Part shown: positions 54,902 through 64,000 of the stretch, one piece after another
Layout of the letters: the number at the start of each line of letters is the position of its first letter
How positions within the stretch are numbered: position 1 is the stretch's first letter
Assembly (NCBI GenBank): GCA_946122785.1
Contig: CAMGYJ010000010.1
Location: forward strand, 48,009,134-48,073,133
Direction of reading: 5' to 3'
DNA length: 64,000 nt
From: Linum tenue
Lineage: Eukaryota; Streptophyta; Magnoliopsida; Malpighiales; Linaceae
Notes under the pieces: generated by a model
Told to the model about the DNA's origin: nothing
Seen by the model: only the letters and a program-made list of their open reading frames with translations
Database searches by the model: none
Made by a program: the position numbers and the translations under genes

Positions 54902-55090
54902 CACTGCAAAAAGAATGGGCGTTACGACCACGGTGGAAATAACCAGTCGTTAATTGTACAAAATCCGTCGACAATGGGTATTTTTTAACGACGGTGTAAG
55001 CCCCTTACTATATATAGACTTTAGTAGTAAAAGTGTTTTTGTAACGACGGGAAATTTATAACCGGTCGTCAAAGTTTGGTGAGAGTAGTA
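54902..55090. mobile_element. Possible miniature CACTA element downstream of gene 9
   Basis: Left end CACTGCAAAAAGAATGGGCG, right end GGTGAGAGTAGTA, with internal AACGACGG / CCGTCG motifs in both orientations, as in CACTA subterminal regions. The ends are mutated and no clear 3 bp duplication is seen. Confidence 0.35.
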
Positions 55091-55796
55091 GGGTTGTTAG
55101 CTAGTTCGGTTCAATTACAATGGTAGCGGTTTTTATTGGGTTAGTCGTTATACAATTTTTGTTTATCGTTAACCGTGCCGTTTATATTAGTAGGTTATTA
55201 TTACTATAGCTATTAACTGATTAACTATCTAACAAGCAATTCGAAAAATATTAAATCAACGTAACCGGTCGGTAATCGAATTGAATGAAAAGAAGGGCTC
55301 CCTCATCTCTTTCTTTTAAATTGTGCATTCTTGTAGATTTTCTCACGCATATGTATATGTTCTTATTTGATGAAAGAAGTTAGTGGCGAACAAATGAAGG
55401 AGAAGAGACACCAACGCGAATTGGACACAGTAAACCATTGATCTTTTATTTCAATTCGATTTATCGGTTACACTGAAAGTCAGTTCGGCCTATCAAATCG
55501 CTAGTTTATGATTTTTTTCAATATCATAACCATTAACCATCAATTATCGAGATAATTTAACAATGTAACGCTAAATGTCTCGCCGGCTATCACACCCCTA
55601 AGCGAGAGTGTCATCTGGTCGTTGATAATGAACCTTTTTAGTCTTATGAGCAATGCCGGCGGGAACCCCGTCACTATAAGTGGACAAACAACTAAAACTC
55701 CCGTCGTTATTGATAAATATTACTTCGATCCCTCCAAAGTTCAGAGCCTGGCCAGCTACGTAAGTTCCCTGTTGTCGACTACCTAGCCTCATCAAT
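55091..55796. other. Gene 9 distal flank, no gene
   Basis: Up to about 55435 duplicated at 51400-51790. From about 55735 (TTCAGAGCCTGGCCAGCTACG) it is the common distal upstream flank of the family. Confidence 0.5.
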
Positions 55797-55899
55797 CATC
55801 ATTGGCTGAACCGCCTTCTCTATATTCATCTGCTTGCCCACTTCCTCGATAGACTGATTCTTCCCACTCTCCTTTTGTTGTAGTTAATTAATTATATAA
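55797..55899 (+). promoter_or_regulatory. Promoter of DUF26 pseudogene 10
   Basis: Shared block (CATCATTGGCTGAACCGCC) and ATTATATAAC at about 55891-55900. Looks intact. Confidence 0.55.
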
Positions 55900-55976
55900 C
55901 GCGATCAATACATGATCCCTGAATTCATTTACTCCAACCTAACTTACAGAAAGAGAAGGGGGACTCAAGAATATTA

Positions 55977-56405
55977 ATGGCGAGAAGATTATCAGCAGCA
56001 GTAGTAATTAGCACCATGTTTTTCTGCCTGCGGCTGCAGGTTGTAAGCTGCTTCGATACAACGTTATGAGCAGGAGCTGACAGCACGGGGAGGTGCAGCC
56101 CGGATCCGTTCCCTACGGGGACAGCTGTGATTCAACATTTAATACTCACTGATTTTTCGGAAAGGAGCTTCCACGCCGGCAACGTCACGGGCTGCTTCTC
56201 GAGCTCCGATTATCGGGACCAACATGATAGTGTGATCCATGCGCACGCCTCTTTCACTTGCGACGGCGCGCCCAGCGAGGCGTGCCGTGACTGTTTCCAA
56301 CGAGGCTTGGACCGCATGGAACAAGGCTGCGAGGCCATGGCTGGAGGGACTATCTGGCTCGACAACTGCTGTTTTAGGTACGAGACAGCTTACGACATCT
56401 GCTGA
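55977..56405 (+). pseudogene. DUF26 gene 10, nonsense in the first conserved cysteine
   Basis: From the ATG at 55977 the signal peptide region is open (MARRLSAAVV ... VVSCFDTTL). Codon 31 is TGA (56067-56069) where the paralogues have TGC for the first mature cysteine (LCAGS). The rest stays open to the stop at 56403: GRC, NVTGC, CDGAPSEACRDC, AGG and CCFRYE. One C to A change therefore accounts for the loss and the rest of the sequence has not decayed, so the mutation is recent. An in-frame downstream ATG would lack a signal peptide. Confidence 0.88.
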
Positions 56406-56592
56406 TCTGCACCTAGCTAGCTGGCTAGGTTCGGCTCATATCCTGCTGGAACATGCATGGATCCTAGCTATAGTTATGGTGATGATGATTGATGAGAACT
56501 GACGTGCCATTGGAATCGCTGAAATCATATAATCACTACTAAGTTGCATACGGTTTGTTGTACTGCTTCGATTGAGTAGAGTACTCACGTGT

Positions 56593-56682
56593 CATTTTTT
56601 TAATTTTCTGGCCTGGCTACGCTCCGGGATGTAATGATCTTCTGTTCTTATCAATATATGATTATCTTTTGTTAAAAAAACA
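56593..56682 (+). mobile_element. Severely 5'-truncated LINE tail in the gene 10 3' UTR
   Basis: About 90 bp ending GATTATCTTTTGTTAAAAAAA, typical of a plant L1 3' end with a poly(A) tail. Near-identical 20 bp flanks (GAGTAGAGTACTC-ACGTGT at 56574 and GAGTAGAGTACTCGACGTGT at 56686) act as the target duplication and have doubled the conserved 3' box. Confidence 0.65.
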
Positions 56683-56685
56683 ATC

Positions 56686-56744
56686 GAGTAGAGTACTCGA
56701 CGTGTTTGAAGGTTGTGTACCTAAGTACGTACTCGATGAATAAA
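56686..56744 (+). terminator. Second 3' UTR box and AATAAA of gene 10
   Basis: Duplicated box GAGTAGAGTACTCGACGTG at 56686, AATAAA at 56739-56744. Confidence 0.55.
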
Positions 56745-57904
56745 GGGTTGTTTTCTTTTGGTTAGCCACAAAAAAAAATAGAAGGTTTATGACTGATGAA
56801 CAAAATGTATAGCTAGATCTCAAGGGATGAAATTAGTGCATAATTAATAAAAGATTAAATAATATTATAACAAGTAGCAACAATATATAGTGAGGTGGGG
56901 TTTAATATTAAATTATATATCATTGTCTCCCACTTTGTTGAACAAAATGTATAGGGCCGACAAATATTCATTGTCTTTGGACATGCACTTAATATTTAAT
57001 ATCTACATTTCTATTATGATAATAATTATGTCATTTTCGAGCATCATTTTTAGTCACCCTTAGGTAATTAATTAGGATTCAATATTGACGACCTGATCTT
57101 GACGTGCACTATTTTTGTCTTATGGTGTTACCACTGAAGAAGTTGGTCACCCCATGGATCTATGTTGTTTGAGCTAGGTAGCTACTCCACACAATCATAT
57201 TCGAGTTTCTGTTGGATGTGGATCAATGATGTCTGTACGTGAAAGACAAATATTTTTCGAGATAGGCTCTGAAATTTCGATAAGTATATTGTGTTTGTAT
57301 AAGATAAATTTTACAGGTGAATAGCATGAAGTAAAGTTAATTTAGAGAAAATATCGTAGGGAGATGCAGGTTAAAGTGAATTCGGCCTATTAGGTCAATC
57401 GACATTGTAATTTGTACTACTCGATCGAGTTTGAATTTACTTGAAAACAAAAACTTTTCGAACCAACTTATAACGTCGGCCTAACAAATGCATCATGTCA
57501 TAATTAATAAACATCATGAAGACTGTAAAATCGAGCATGCACACTACATATTCATTACGCTTTATCCCCCCCTAGTTAACCACATCAGAATCTATCTTTT
57601 ACCCTCACGTTTTATCTCCTATCCCTTGATATTTTATCTCTGTTCAACGACCACTTAACTGAACACTGATTTAATCATCACAGAGCCTGACAAACTCGTC
57701 CACCCGCCAAACTAACTTCTTTCTCTGTACAGAATATAACTACGAACGATCGAAAACGGTTGATCATCTTCCACAAAACAACTCGACCAACAACGTATAA
57801 GTACCGGCATCAATGGTCCAAATCTCTCGTTCTCTTTGTTGCTAGCTAGCTACACCCAACTAGTAGTATCTTAGTTGGTCGACACTCGAGACACACATAT
57901 ATAC

Positions 57905-57935
<31 letters not shown>

Positions 57936-59940
57936 TCCTCCGTCGCTTTGGTAAAGGGAATCTTGGAAATTTATGTGGCGGCTACCAAAAGATTGATTTA
58001 TATAGCTGATTTGGACCTGGCGCCTTACCCACATCCCATCCAACTAGCCGCGGCTGCTGGGTTGGGTTATTTAGTTTATATTTCAGATATGAACATGAAG
58101 CTTCGCAGCACTTTCCCTTCACTACTGATTTATCCATATTTAATTCTTTTGTTTCAATTTTTAATAGGGTAATCTTGAATGTTTGTGTAAGTGCTGACAC
58201 CGAATTTTCTTTCGGACAATTTTGTTTATAAACAAATATTATTATTTTTGACGATTCATGGGTGATGGGAAGCGACAAGATCAAGTGTGTGCAAGTTGGG
58301 AGTCATACGTACCCTGCAAGCTAGGGTTTTTTGGATAAACTAATGGCCACAGAAATGGTTCAACCGTTGGTTGTTTGACTATCTGGTTAGTGCATTATAT
58401 ATTCTATGCTAGATCGATGGGAGATCGAGTTTGCTAACTATAAATGTACTTGTAGCTCAACTAAGAGCTATAGAAGATTCGGATGCATTGTAGTGTTCAC
58501 ACTAGGGCCGGGGAAACGGTCCGATTTGGTCAAACTCAATTGGGATTGACCTGGTTAACCGGGTTGTAGTTTTGCTACAATAGAAACTGAAATCGGATTG
58601 GATTGGATTGAATACGACTTAAAAAGTGATTGAATTAGATGGATCTGATCCGAATTGGTTTTAAACACAAAAACCAAAGTTTTACAAATTTCGTCTAAGG
58701 TAGCTCGTTTGGATGGAATTTAATTTAATCAAACTCAATTTCGTCGAGCTCCAACACTGGCACTCCCACGCAATCCTAATTCATCTTCTTCGGATTCCAT
58801 CTCTCGTTCTTCTCATATCTCCTTCTCTCTGTTTGACTTCTTCTTCTCCCCTTCAGGGCCGGAGATTGTATCAGTTCGTGCTTAATTCGGGGTTTGGTTT
58901 CAAACCAGGCCAGTTTAAACTACGTACCCAGTTTTTGATTTGGCCAAAAAATCGTAACGGTTTGTTCACACACATGTCTTAGTTAGGAAGGAATGCCACA
59001 TGCACTTATACCCTCCACATACAAAATCCTCTCTAATAATTACCACAATGTACAAATAAAAAGGAAAAGCTCGTTGACTCGGACTTAGAATTCCTAGTCT
59101 TTTAGCCAAAACCATAAAGGAAGTAGAGTTTTCGACAGTCCAAAAGATTTGTTATAGCCCGTCCGGATGGATTTTTGCTTCGTGCCTGTTCCTACTCCTC
59201 ATATGATCATTTTAGGGGTGCTTTGATGTCTCAAATACCTTGTGTTAACGGCCAAGTTATACAAGCATTAAAAGAAAAGGGTATTCATCAAACTATTTAG
59301 TACAACCGATCGACTAACATATGTTCAACAAGCACCTCTTCTCACATATGGTCCGTCTTACTCTATACATGACATATACATAAGTCACAAACTATTTGGT
59401 ATAACCAACTAACAACACTGAATCAGACAATATCCATTCCCATATTCGTCATCATTAATTATCAACGTTATGTATCGATATTTTCAACCCCCATCCAACA
59501 AACTTACAAACTCGATACACTAGCTAGTTCCTACAAACAACAAAGACAATTGATGGCCGCGACATTTAGAACCTAAGCTCCGAGGTGATGATAACTGGTC
59601 TCTGTCTATCCTTTTCAAAAGAGGCTCAACATCAATCCTCCTAAGAAGAACGCGTATGTGCATTTATATGGTTCGTGTCCATTCCCGGTAGCAACTAGAA
59701 CATGCATGGAAAACAGGAAAAGACGAAAGACCAGTCGATGACGTCATGTGAAATGGTCACGTCATAATTCCATCTCCAAAAAAAAAGGAAATTTCAACGC
59801 ACCAAAATTGGATTAAAAGAAACTATGTTAAAAAGAAAATTTGGATTAAAGAAAGTACTTGGCTTCAATCATAATTAATAAACAAATATAGGACTGAATA
59901 CACTGAATGAACCCCGATGAAGACACGCGAGATAGAGAGA
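56745..59940. other. Intergenic, no gene recognised
   Basis: AT-rich spacer between the DUF26 cluster and the NAC gene. It contains a tetranucleotide repeat at 57906 and short unsupported frames only. Confidence 0.5.
57906..57938. repeat. (TTTC)n microsatellite
   Basis: Eight tandem TTTC units. Confidence 0.85.
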
Positions 59941-59954
59941 GAGAAGGGGACACA

Positions 59955-61006
59955 AGGTCCACGTGGTCACAACTGATTGGTAGTCCACCAGACCAGCGCT
60001 GCTTTTGACTACGACCGAGCGAAAAAACCGAAAACCCACAACCAGTCAACGAATATCAAGAGCCAACATACTGGTTTGGGCCGACTTGCAACTCACGTTC
60101 CACCCCGGCCCAATCTCGTGACGCAAGCGCTGACGACAAAAATGACCCCACACCCATCCAAAATTTAATTTCACCCTGTCTCATTGGCCCACGTGTCGGC
60201 ACCTGGAGGCCTCACGGTTCCACTCACTGAGAAAAAGGCAATGAGCTGCCGCAGCCAGCAATACAGGAGGAAGTCAAACAACCAAACCCATTATTCCTAA
60301 ATCTCTTTATTTTCTTTTTCAACCAATTCAATTCAATATGTGGAACTTTGTTACTTTATTTTATACAATTTTCCAAATCTAAGTTTTTATCTGTTAAAAT
60401 GATTGGTATTTGATAACTATCCCCTCAGAACTTTGTCAAGGAGAGAATGTTAGAGAACAGTATATTGAATTACAAACTAATTGTTGATTGTTACTCGTGT
60501 GATTTATTCATAATTAGCAGTAGAACATAGAATCTTATGCACAGTTGATTGTTATGTAAATATATTCAATGCATTGGTCATATTGATGGCAAAAAAACAT
60601 ATATGGTGAGGAAACTAATTTTGTGAAATATAATTTACAACGTGCCTTAAATTACACAACACCTGCTAGCCACACTTTTAATTCGCAAAAGAAAGTACCT
60701 TACATTATAAATTTTATTCAGATTGTGCAATAACTCGTGATTTTTATTATAACACACTAACAAAACGAAGAAACCCAACTTCAAAGTGCTCAATTAGTTT
60801 CAAAATATCAAACTGATCATCGAACTCGTTACTTCATTAATCGCATTGATATTTTGTGGTCCTAATGGCCCAATTGATATTTTGAGTTTTGACCCCCTCG
60901 GCCGACTGAACTCCGGCCCGACCAGTACCACAAACCAACCCGCACGTGAGTCTTTTCAAAAACCCTATCACTATCACCATTCTTCCCCCACTCTGTTTAT
61001 ATAAAT
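59955..61006 (+). promoter_or_regulatory. Upstream region of the NAC gene
   Basis: TATA box TTTATATAAAT at about 60997-61007, roughly 155 bp before the ATG. ACGT-core G-box/ABRE-like sites occur at about 59961 (CCACGTGG), 60190 (CCACGTGTC) and 60942 (GCACGTGAG), in keeping with abscisic-acid or stress induction known for this NAC group. Binding is inferred, not shown. Confidence 0.5.
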
Positions 61007-61160
61007 CGCCCATTTCCACACCTCCCATTATTCCACACAGAAAAATCTCATCTCTAATCTCTCAACTCTCAGAGCAGCCCAACCAACAGAAAAGAAGAAT
61101 CCCACCGGAGAAAAAGAAAGGAACAGAGCAGCACACACCGCCGGAATTTGAAAAACCCAA

Positions 61161-62373
61161 ATGAAGTCAACGGTTGCAGAGCAGCTCAATTTACCCGCCG
61201 GATTCAGATTCCACCCGACCGACGACGAGCTCGTCACCCACTACCTCTGCAAGAAATGCGCCGGCCAGAGCATCACCGTCCCCATCATCGCCGAACTCGA
61301 TCTCTACAAGTTCGACCCCTGGGAGCTTCCTGGTGAGTAATTTAGCTTAGACCCAAGAAAAAAAGATGTTGAATTTAATCCACGAGCTACCGAATTTGAC
61401 CTTTTTTTCTTAATTTTTGGCAGAGATGGCGCTGTACGGCGAGAAGGAGTGGTATTTCTTCTCTCCGAGGGATAGGAAGTACCCAAATGGGTCGCGGCCG
61501 AACAGGGCGGCGGGAACAGGGTATTGGAAGGCAACCGGAGCCGATAAACCGATCGGAAAACCGAAGACTCTGGGGATAAAGAAGGCTCTGGTTTTCTACG
61601 CCGGGAAAGCTCCGAGAGGGATCAAGACGAATTGGATCATGCACGAGTACCGCCTCGCGAATGTGGATCGCTCCGCCGGCAAGAAATCTGGACTCAGGGT
61701 AAGCAATCGGAGGCCTGAATATTCCCTCTTTCCAATTTAATTCAGTCTTATCTGAATCGAATTGGGGTAAAATTTTTGTGAAATGTAATAATTAATTTTG
61801 GGGTTTTTTTTTTGGATTCGACAGCTGGACGATTGGGTGCTATGCCGACTCTACAACAAGAAAGGAACCATGGAGAAGCATTTTCCGGGCGACGAGGAGA
61901 CGAAATCGGTGAAGGTCCGGCCGTCGTCACCTCCGCCGGAGGACGAGGACATGATGTGGGCGGTGGAGGAAATGAAACCCAATTTGCTAGAGATGCAGCA
62001 GCAACAGTTTTGGGAGATGTCGACGCCGGAGGAGTCGACGTCGGTGCCGCCGCAGCTGCACACTGACTCGAGCAGCTCCGACGAGCATCAGGCGGTGTGG
62101 TCACCGCCGCAGAACAAGGAGGTGGAGAGCCGCAGCAGCGGCGGAGGAGGTAACGAACCGAACCGGAATTCGGGTTCGAACAACACAGGGAACGGGTTCG
62201 ATTTTGGGTTCGGGTTCGAGTTTCAAGATTTCGGGTACGGGTTCGGTGGCGGGGACGACAGGGTCGAATTCGCCGGTGCCGGCGGAGGGAATTCGGGTTC
62301 AGGAGGAGGGTTCCAGTTGGATCAGCAACAGTTGCAGGAGATGTTCATGTATATCCCTGAGCCGTTGTTTTGA
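61161..62373 (+). CDS. NAC transcription factor, ATAF subgroup (three exons)
   Basis: Exons 61161-61332, 61424-61698 and 61825-62373, with GT-AG introns of 91 and 126 bp, give 331 residues. The N-terminal NAC domain (about 8-155) shows subdomain A ([15 protein letters not shown]), B/C ([31 protein letters not shown]), D ([19 protein letters not shown]) and E ([14 protein letters not shown]). Subdomains C and D give DNA contact and nuclear import. The C-terminal half is acidic, then Gln-, Ser- and Gly-rich, with [21 protein letters not shown] repeats. It ends in a [10 protein letters not shown] motif, the ATAF-type activation end. ATAF1/ATAF2 homologues regulate abscisic-acid, wounding and senescence responses. 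The two-intron structure is standard for the family. Which of the ATAF paralogues it matches cannot be settled here. Confidence 0.93.
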
Positions 62374-64000
62374 TTGAGAATTGTGTGACTTGGTAACTTG
62401 AAAGGGGGGTTTATGGGTTAATTTTTATAGTTATGGTTTTGTGGATAACATTTTGGTTGGATACCTATTTTGATTAGAAATTTTGTTAGGGTTTAGGGGA
62501 ATCGTATGGTTTAGGGTAATGCAAAAGGCATAATGTAACTATTGTGAGGGAATTCTTATAAGATGGTAACATATGAATTCATTTCAAATTTTCATTCCTA
62601 AGAATTTGCAAATCGTATGGTACCGACAGTCCAACCGAATAAATCGTCAATCAGAGTCTAAACCGATAAACGATTTTAACAACACGAAACGGTTAAACTA
62701 CAATTTTAGCACAAAATAATTTACTACTAACTTTTTCGAACAATTTCCAATACCATTTTACAACCTTTGAAAAAAAAAGTGAATGAAATTTGTTTATATT
62801 GTTCATAACTTGACTCTTTCAAGTCCAAACTAGGACTAAGTTGTAGAACATTATCCAAAACCAAATTGGAAATTCAATAGGGTAGATTAAAATTCCGGGG
62901 TGATGAAGCGTACACCATAAATCTTATTTAAGGTGAAAATATTATTCATACTTCATATGCTTTGTATCTAGATAACGTATACATAAATTTGTTTTGATAA
63001 TTTGTATAAACCATAATTATTCATATTCCAGAAAATGATAATGTGATAGCATAAAGAAAAACAATGATAAAGATCTCCAAAAATGCATTTGCATATATGG
63101 TGTTAGTAATTTGTGCAAATCATAATTATTCATGTTCCCAAAGAATTATAATAAGATGGTATAAAGAGAATGTTTATAACACTAATAAAGAAAAGTATAT
63201 AATCAATTTCCATATAATGATATGGTTTCTCATGCCAACCATGTCAAAGGCACCTTACTCTTCCTACTAAACTTGTGACCCAAGATTAAGATTTAAGACT
63301 ATAAGGTTGTCAATAAGATTTAAGATTTAAGATTTAAGACTATAATGTGATAGCATAAAGAAAAACAATGATGAAGATCTCCAAAAATGCATTTGCAAAT
63401 ATGGTGTTAGTAATTTGGAGATTTAAGATCTCCAAATTAAGATTTAAGATTTAAGACTATAAAGTTTCATGAGGGTAGTAAAGTTTCTGTCGCAGTGCAG
63501 GCATGTTGATCTTCCATGGCCAGGAGGGGAGGACGCCAAAGATCTCTTCGTAGCCTTTCTTCCATTTGGCTTTTCGTTTCTCATTTTTTTTTTCCGCTCA
63601 GCGCCCGAGTTTCCGTTTCAGCATCTTTCCATTTTAGCAACCATAGCATGCTTTTCTCGTTTCTTTCGGAAAAGCATGCTTTTCTCGTTTCTTTCGGAAA
63701 GCAAACATGCTATGGGAACCGGAGAGAAGGTGTGCGAGATGAAGCTCAGGATCGGTTTTGCTTTTTCCCGCAAATGAGAGAGGAAGAGATCGAAGAAATT
63801 GATTAGGTGAAAGAGCGAAGGAGGAGTTGCTAAGATAGTCTAAGTCTAGTCTCTTACAGACTCGCCATCGCCCGGGTAGGGCCTAGAGATAAGCACGGGA
63901 GTCGGGCCCATGATAGCGAACGACGTGGATGAATCACTAATTTTCACATGGGTCAGGCCCAGGCCCAGGATCCAGAAGACTAGGACTCTAGGACCCTCCG
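62374..64000. other. NAC 3' flank, repeats, no gene assigned
   Basis: A 76 bp direct repeat (63038-63113 and 63342-63417) and a perfect 28 bp tandem pair (63645-63700, AGCATGCTTTTCTCG...). Inverted CCATAGCATG / CATGCTATGG lies across the tandem pair (63641 and 63706). Two overlapping 100-codon frames at 63.5-63.8 kb lack recognisable domains. Confidence 0.5.

Noticed and set aside
58503..58690. Possible hAT end (CTAGGGCCGGGG)
   Set aside because: No matching inverted end or target duplication nearby.
1..64000. CRISPR arrays, bacterial operons, ribosomal RNA or organelle DNA
   Set aside because: No spaced direct repeats, no rRNA-like sequence; introns, TATA boxes and plant transposons fit a nuclear plant chromosome.

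Overview
The window is nuclear DNA from a flowering plant, most likely a eudicot. The evidence is a three-exon NAC transcription factor of the ATAF type, plant Copia, chromovirus, CACTA, hAT and Helitron-like elements, plant TATA boxes and AATAAA signals. I cannot name the species.

The backbone is a tandem cluster of small, intronless, secreted cysteine-rich proteins. I assign them to the DUF26 / Gnk2 (salt stress response/antifungal, CRRSP-type) family from the C-terminal pattern Cys-X7-Cys-X2-Cys ... GG ... CC-x-RYE. There are eight intact copies (131, 8044, 10270, 11848, 27138, 46102, 52407, 54306) and one copy cut by transposons (39150-44055). One copy carries a nonsense codon (55977), and two promoters have lost their coding region (about 6.4 kb and 26.3 kb). 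Nearly all share an upstream block of about 85 bp and a 3' UTR box containing GAGTACTC, usually followed by AATAAA.

Layout: 0-6 kb holds gene 1, a PIF/Harbinger-like element and an unassigned two-exon gene end on the minus strand. 6-12.5 kb holds a promoter relic and genes 2-3-4. 13-25.2 kb is low-coding, intron-like sequence ending in a Helitron-type 3' terminus. 26-47 kb is a second copy of the 2-3-4 triplet (genes 5-6-7), swollen about fourfold by a solo LTR, two nested Copia elements, a CACTA element, two hAT MITEs and another solo LTR. 47-51.3 kb has a GH3 glucosidase exon relic and a truncated Ty3 chromovirus. 51.3-57 kb holds genes 8, 9 and pseudogene 10. 57-64 kb holds the NAC gene and unremarkable flanks.

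The main biological story is birth and death of a secreted defence-type gene family. A triplet was duplicated, and the paralogous copy supplies empty sites that date and delimit the insertions. Gene 6 shows successive destruction: LTR in the promoter, Copia at the TATA box, Copia inside Copia, and CACTA inside the coding region. Another copy was lost by a microhomology deletion and another by a stop in its first conserved cysteine.
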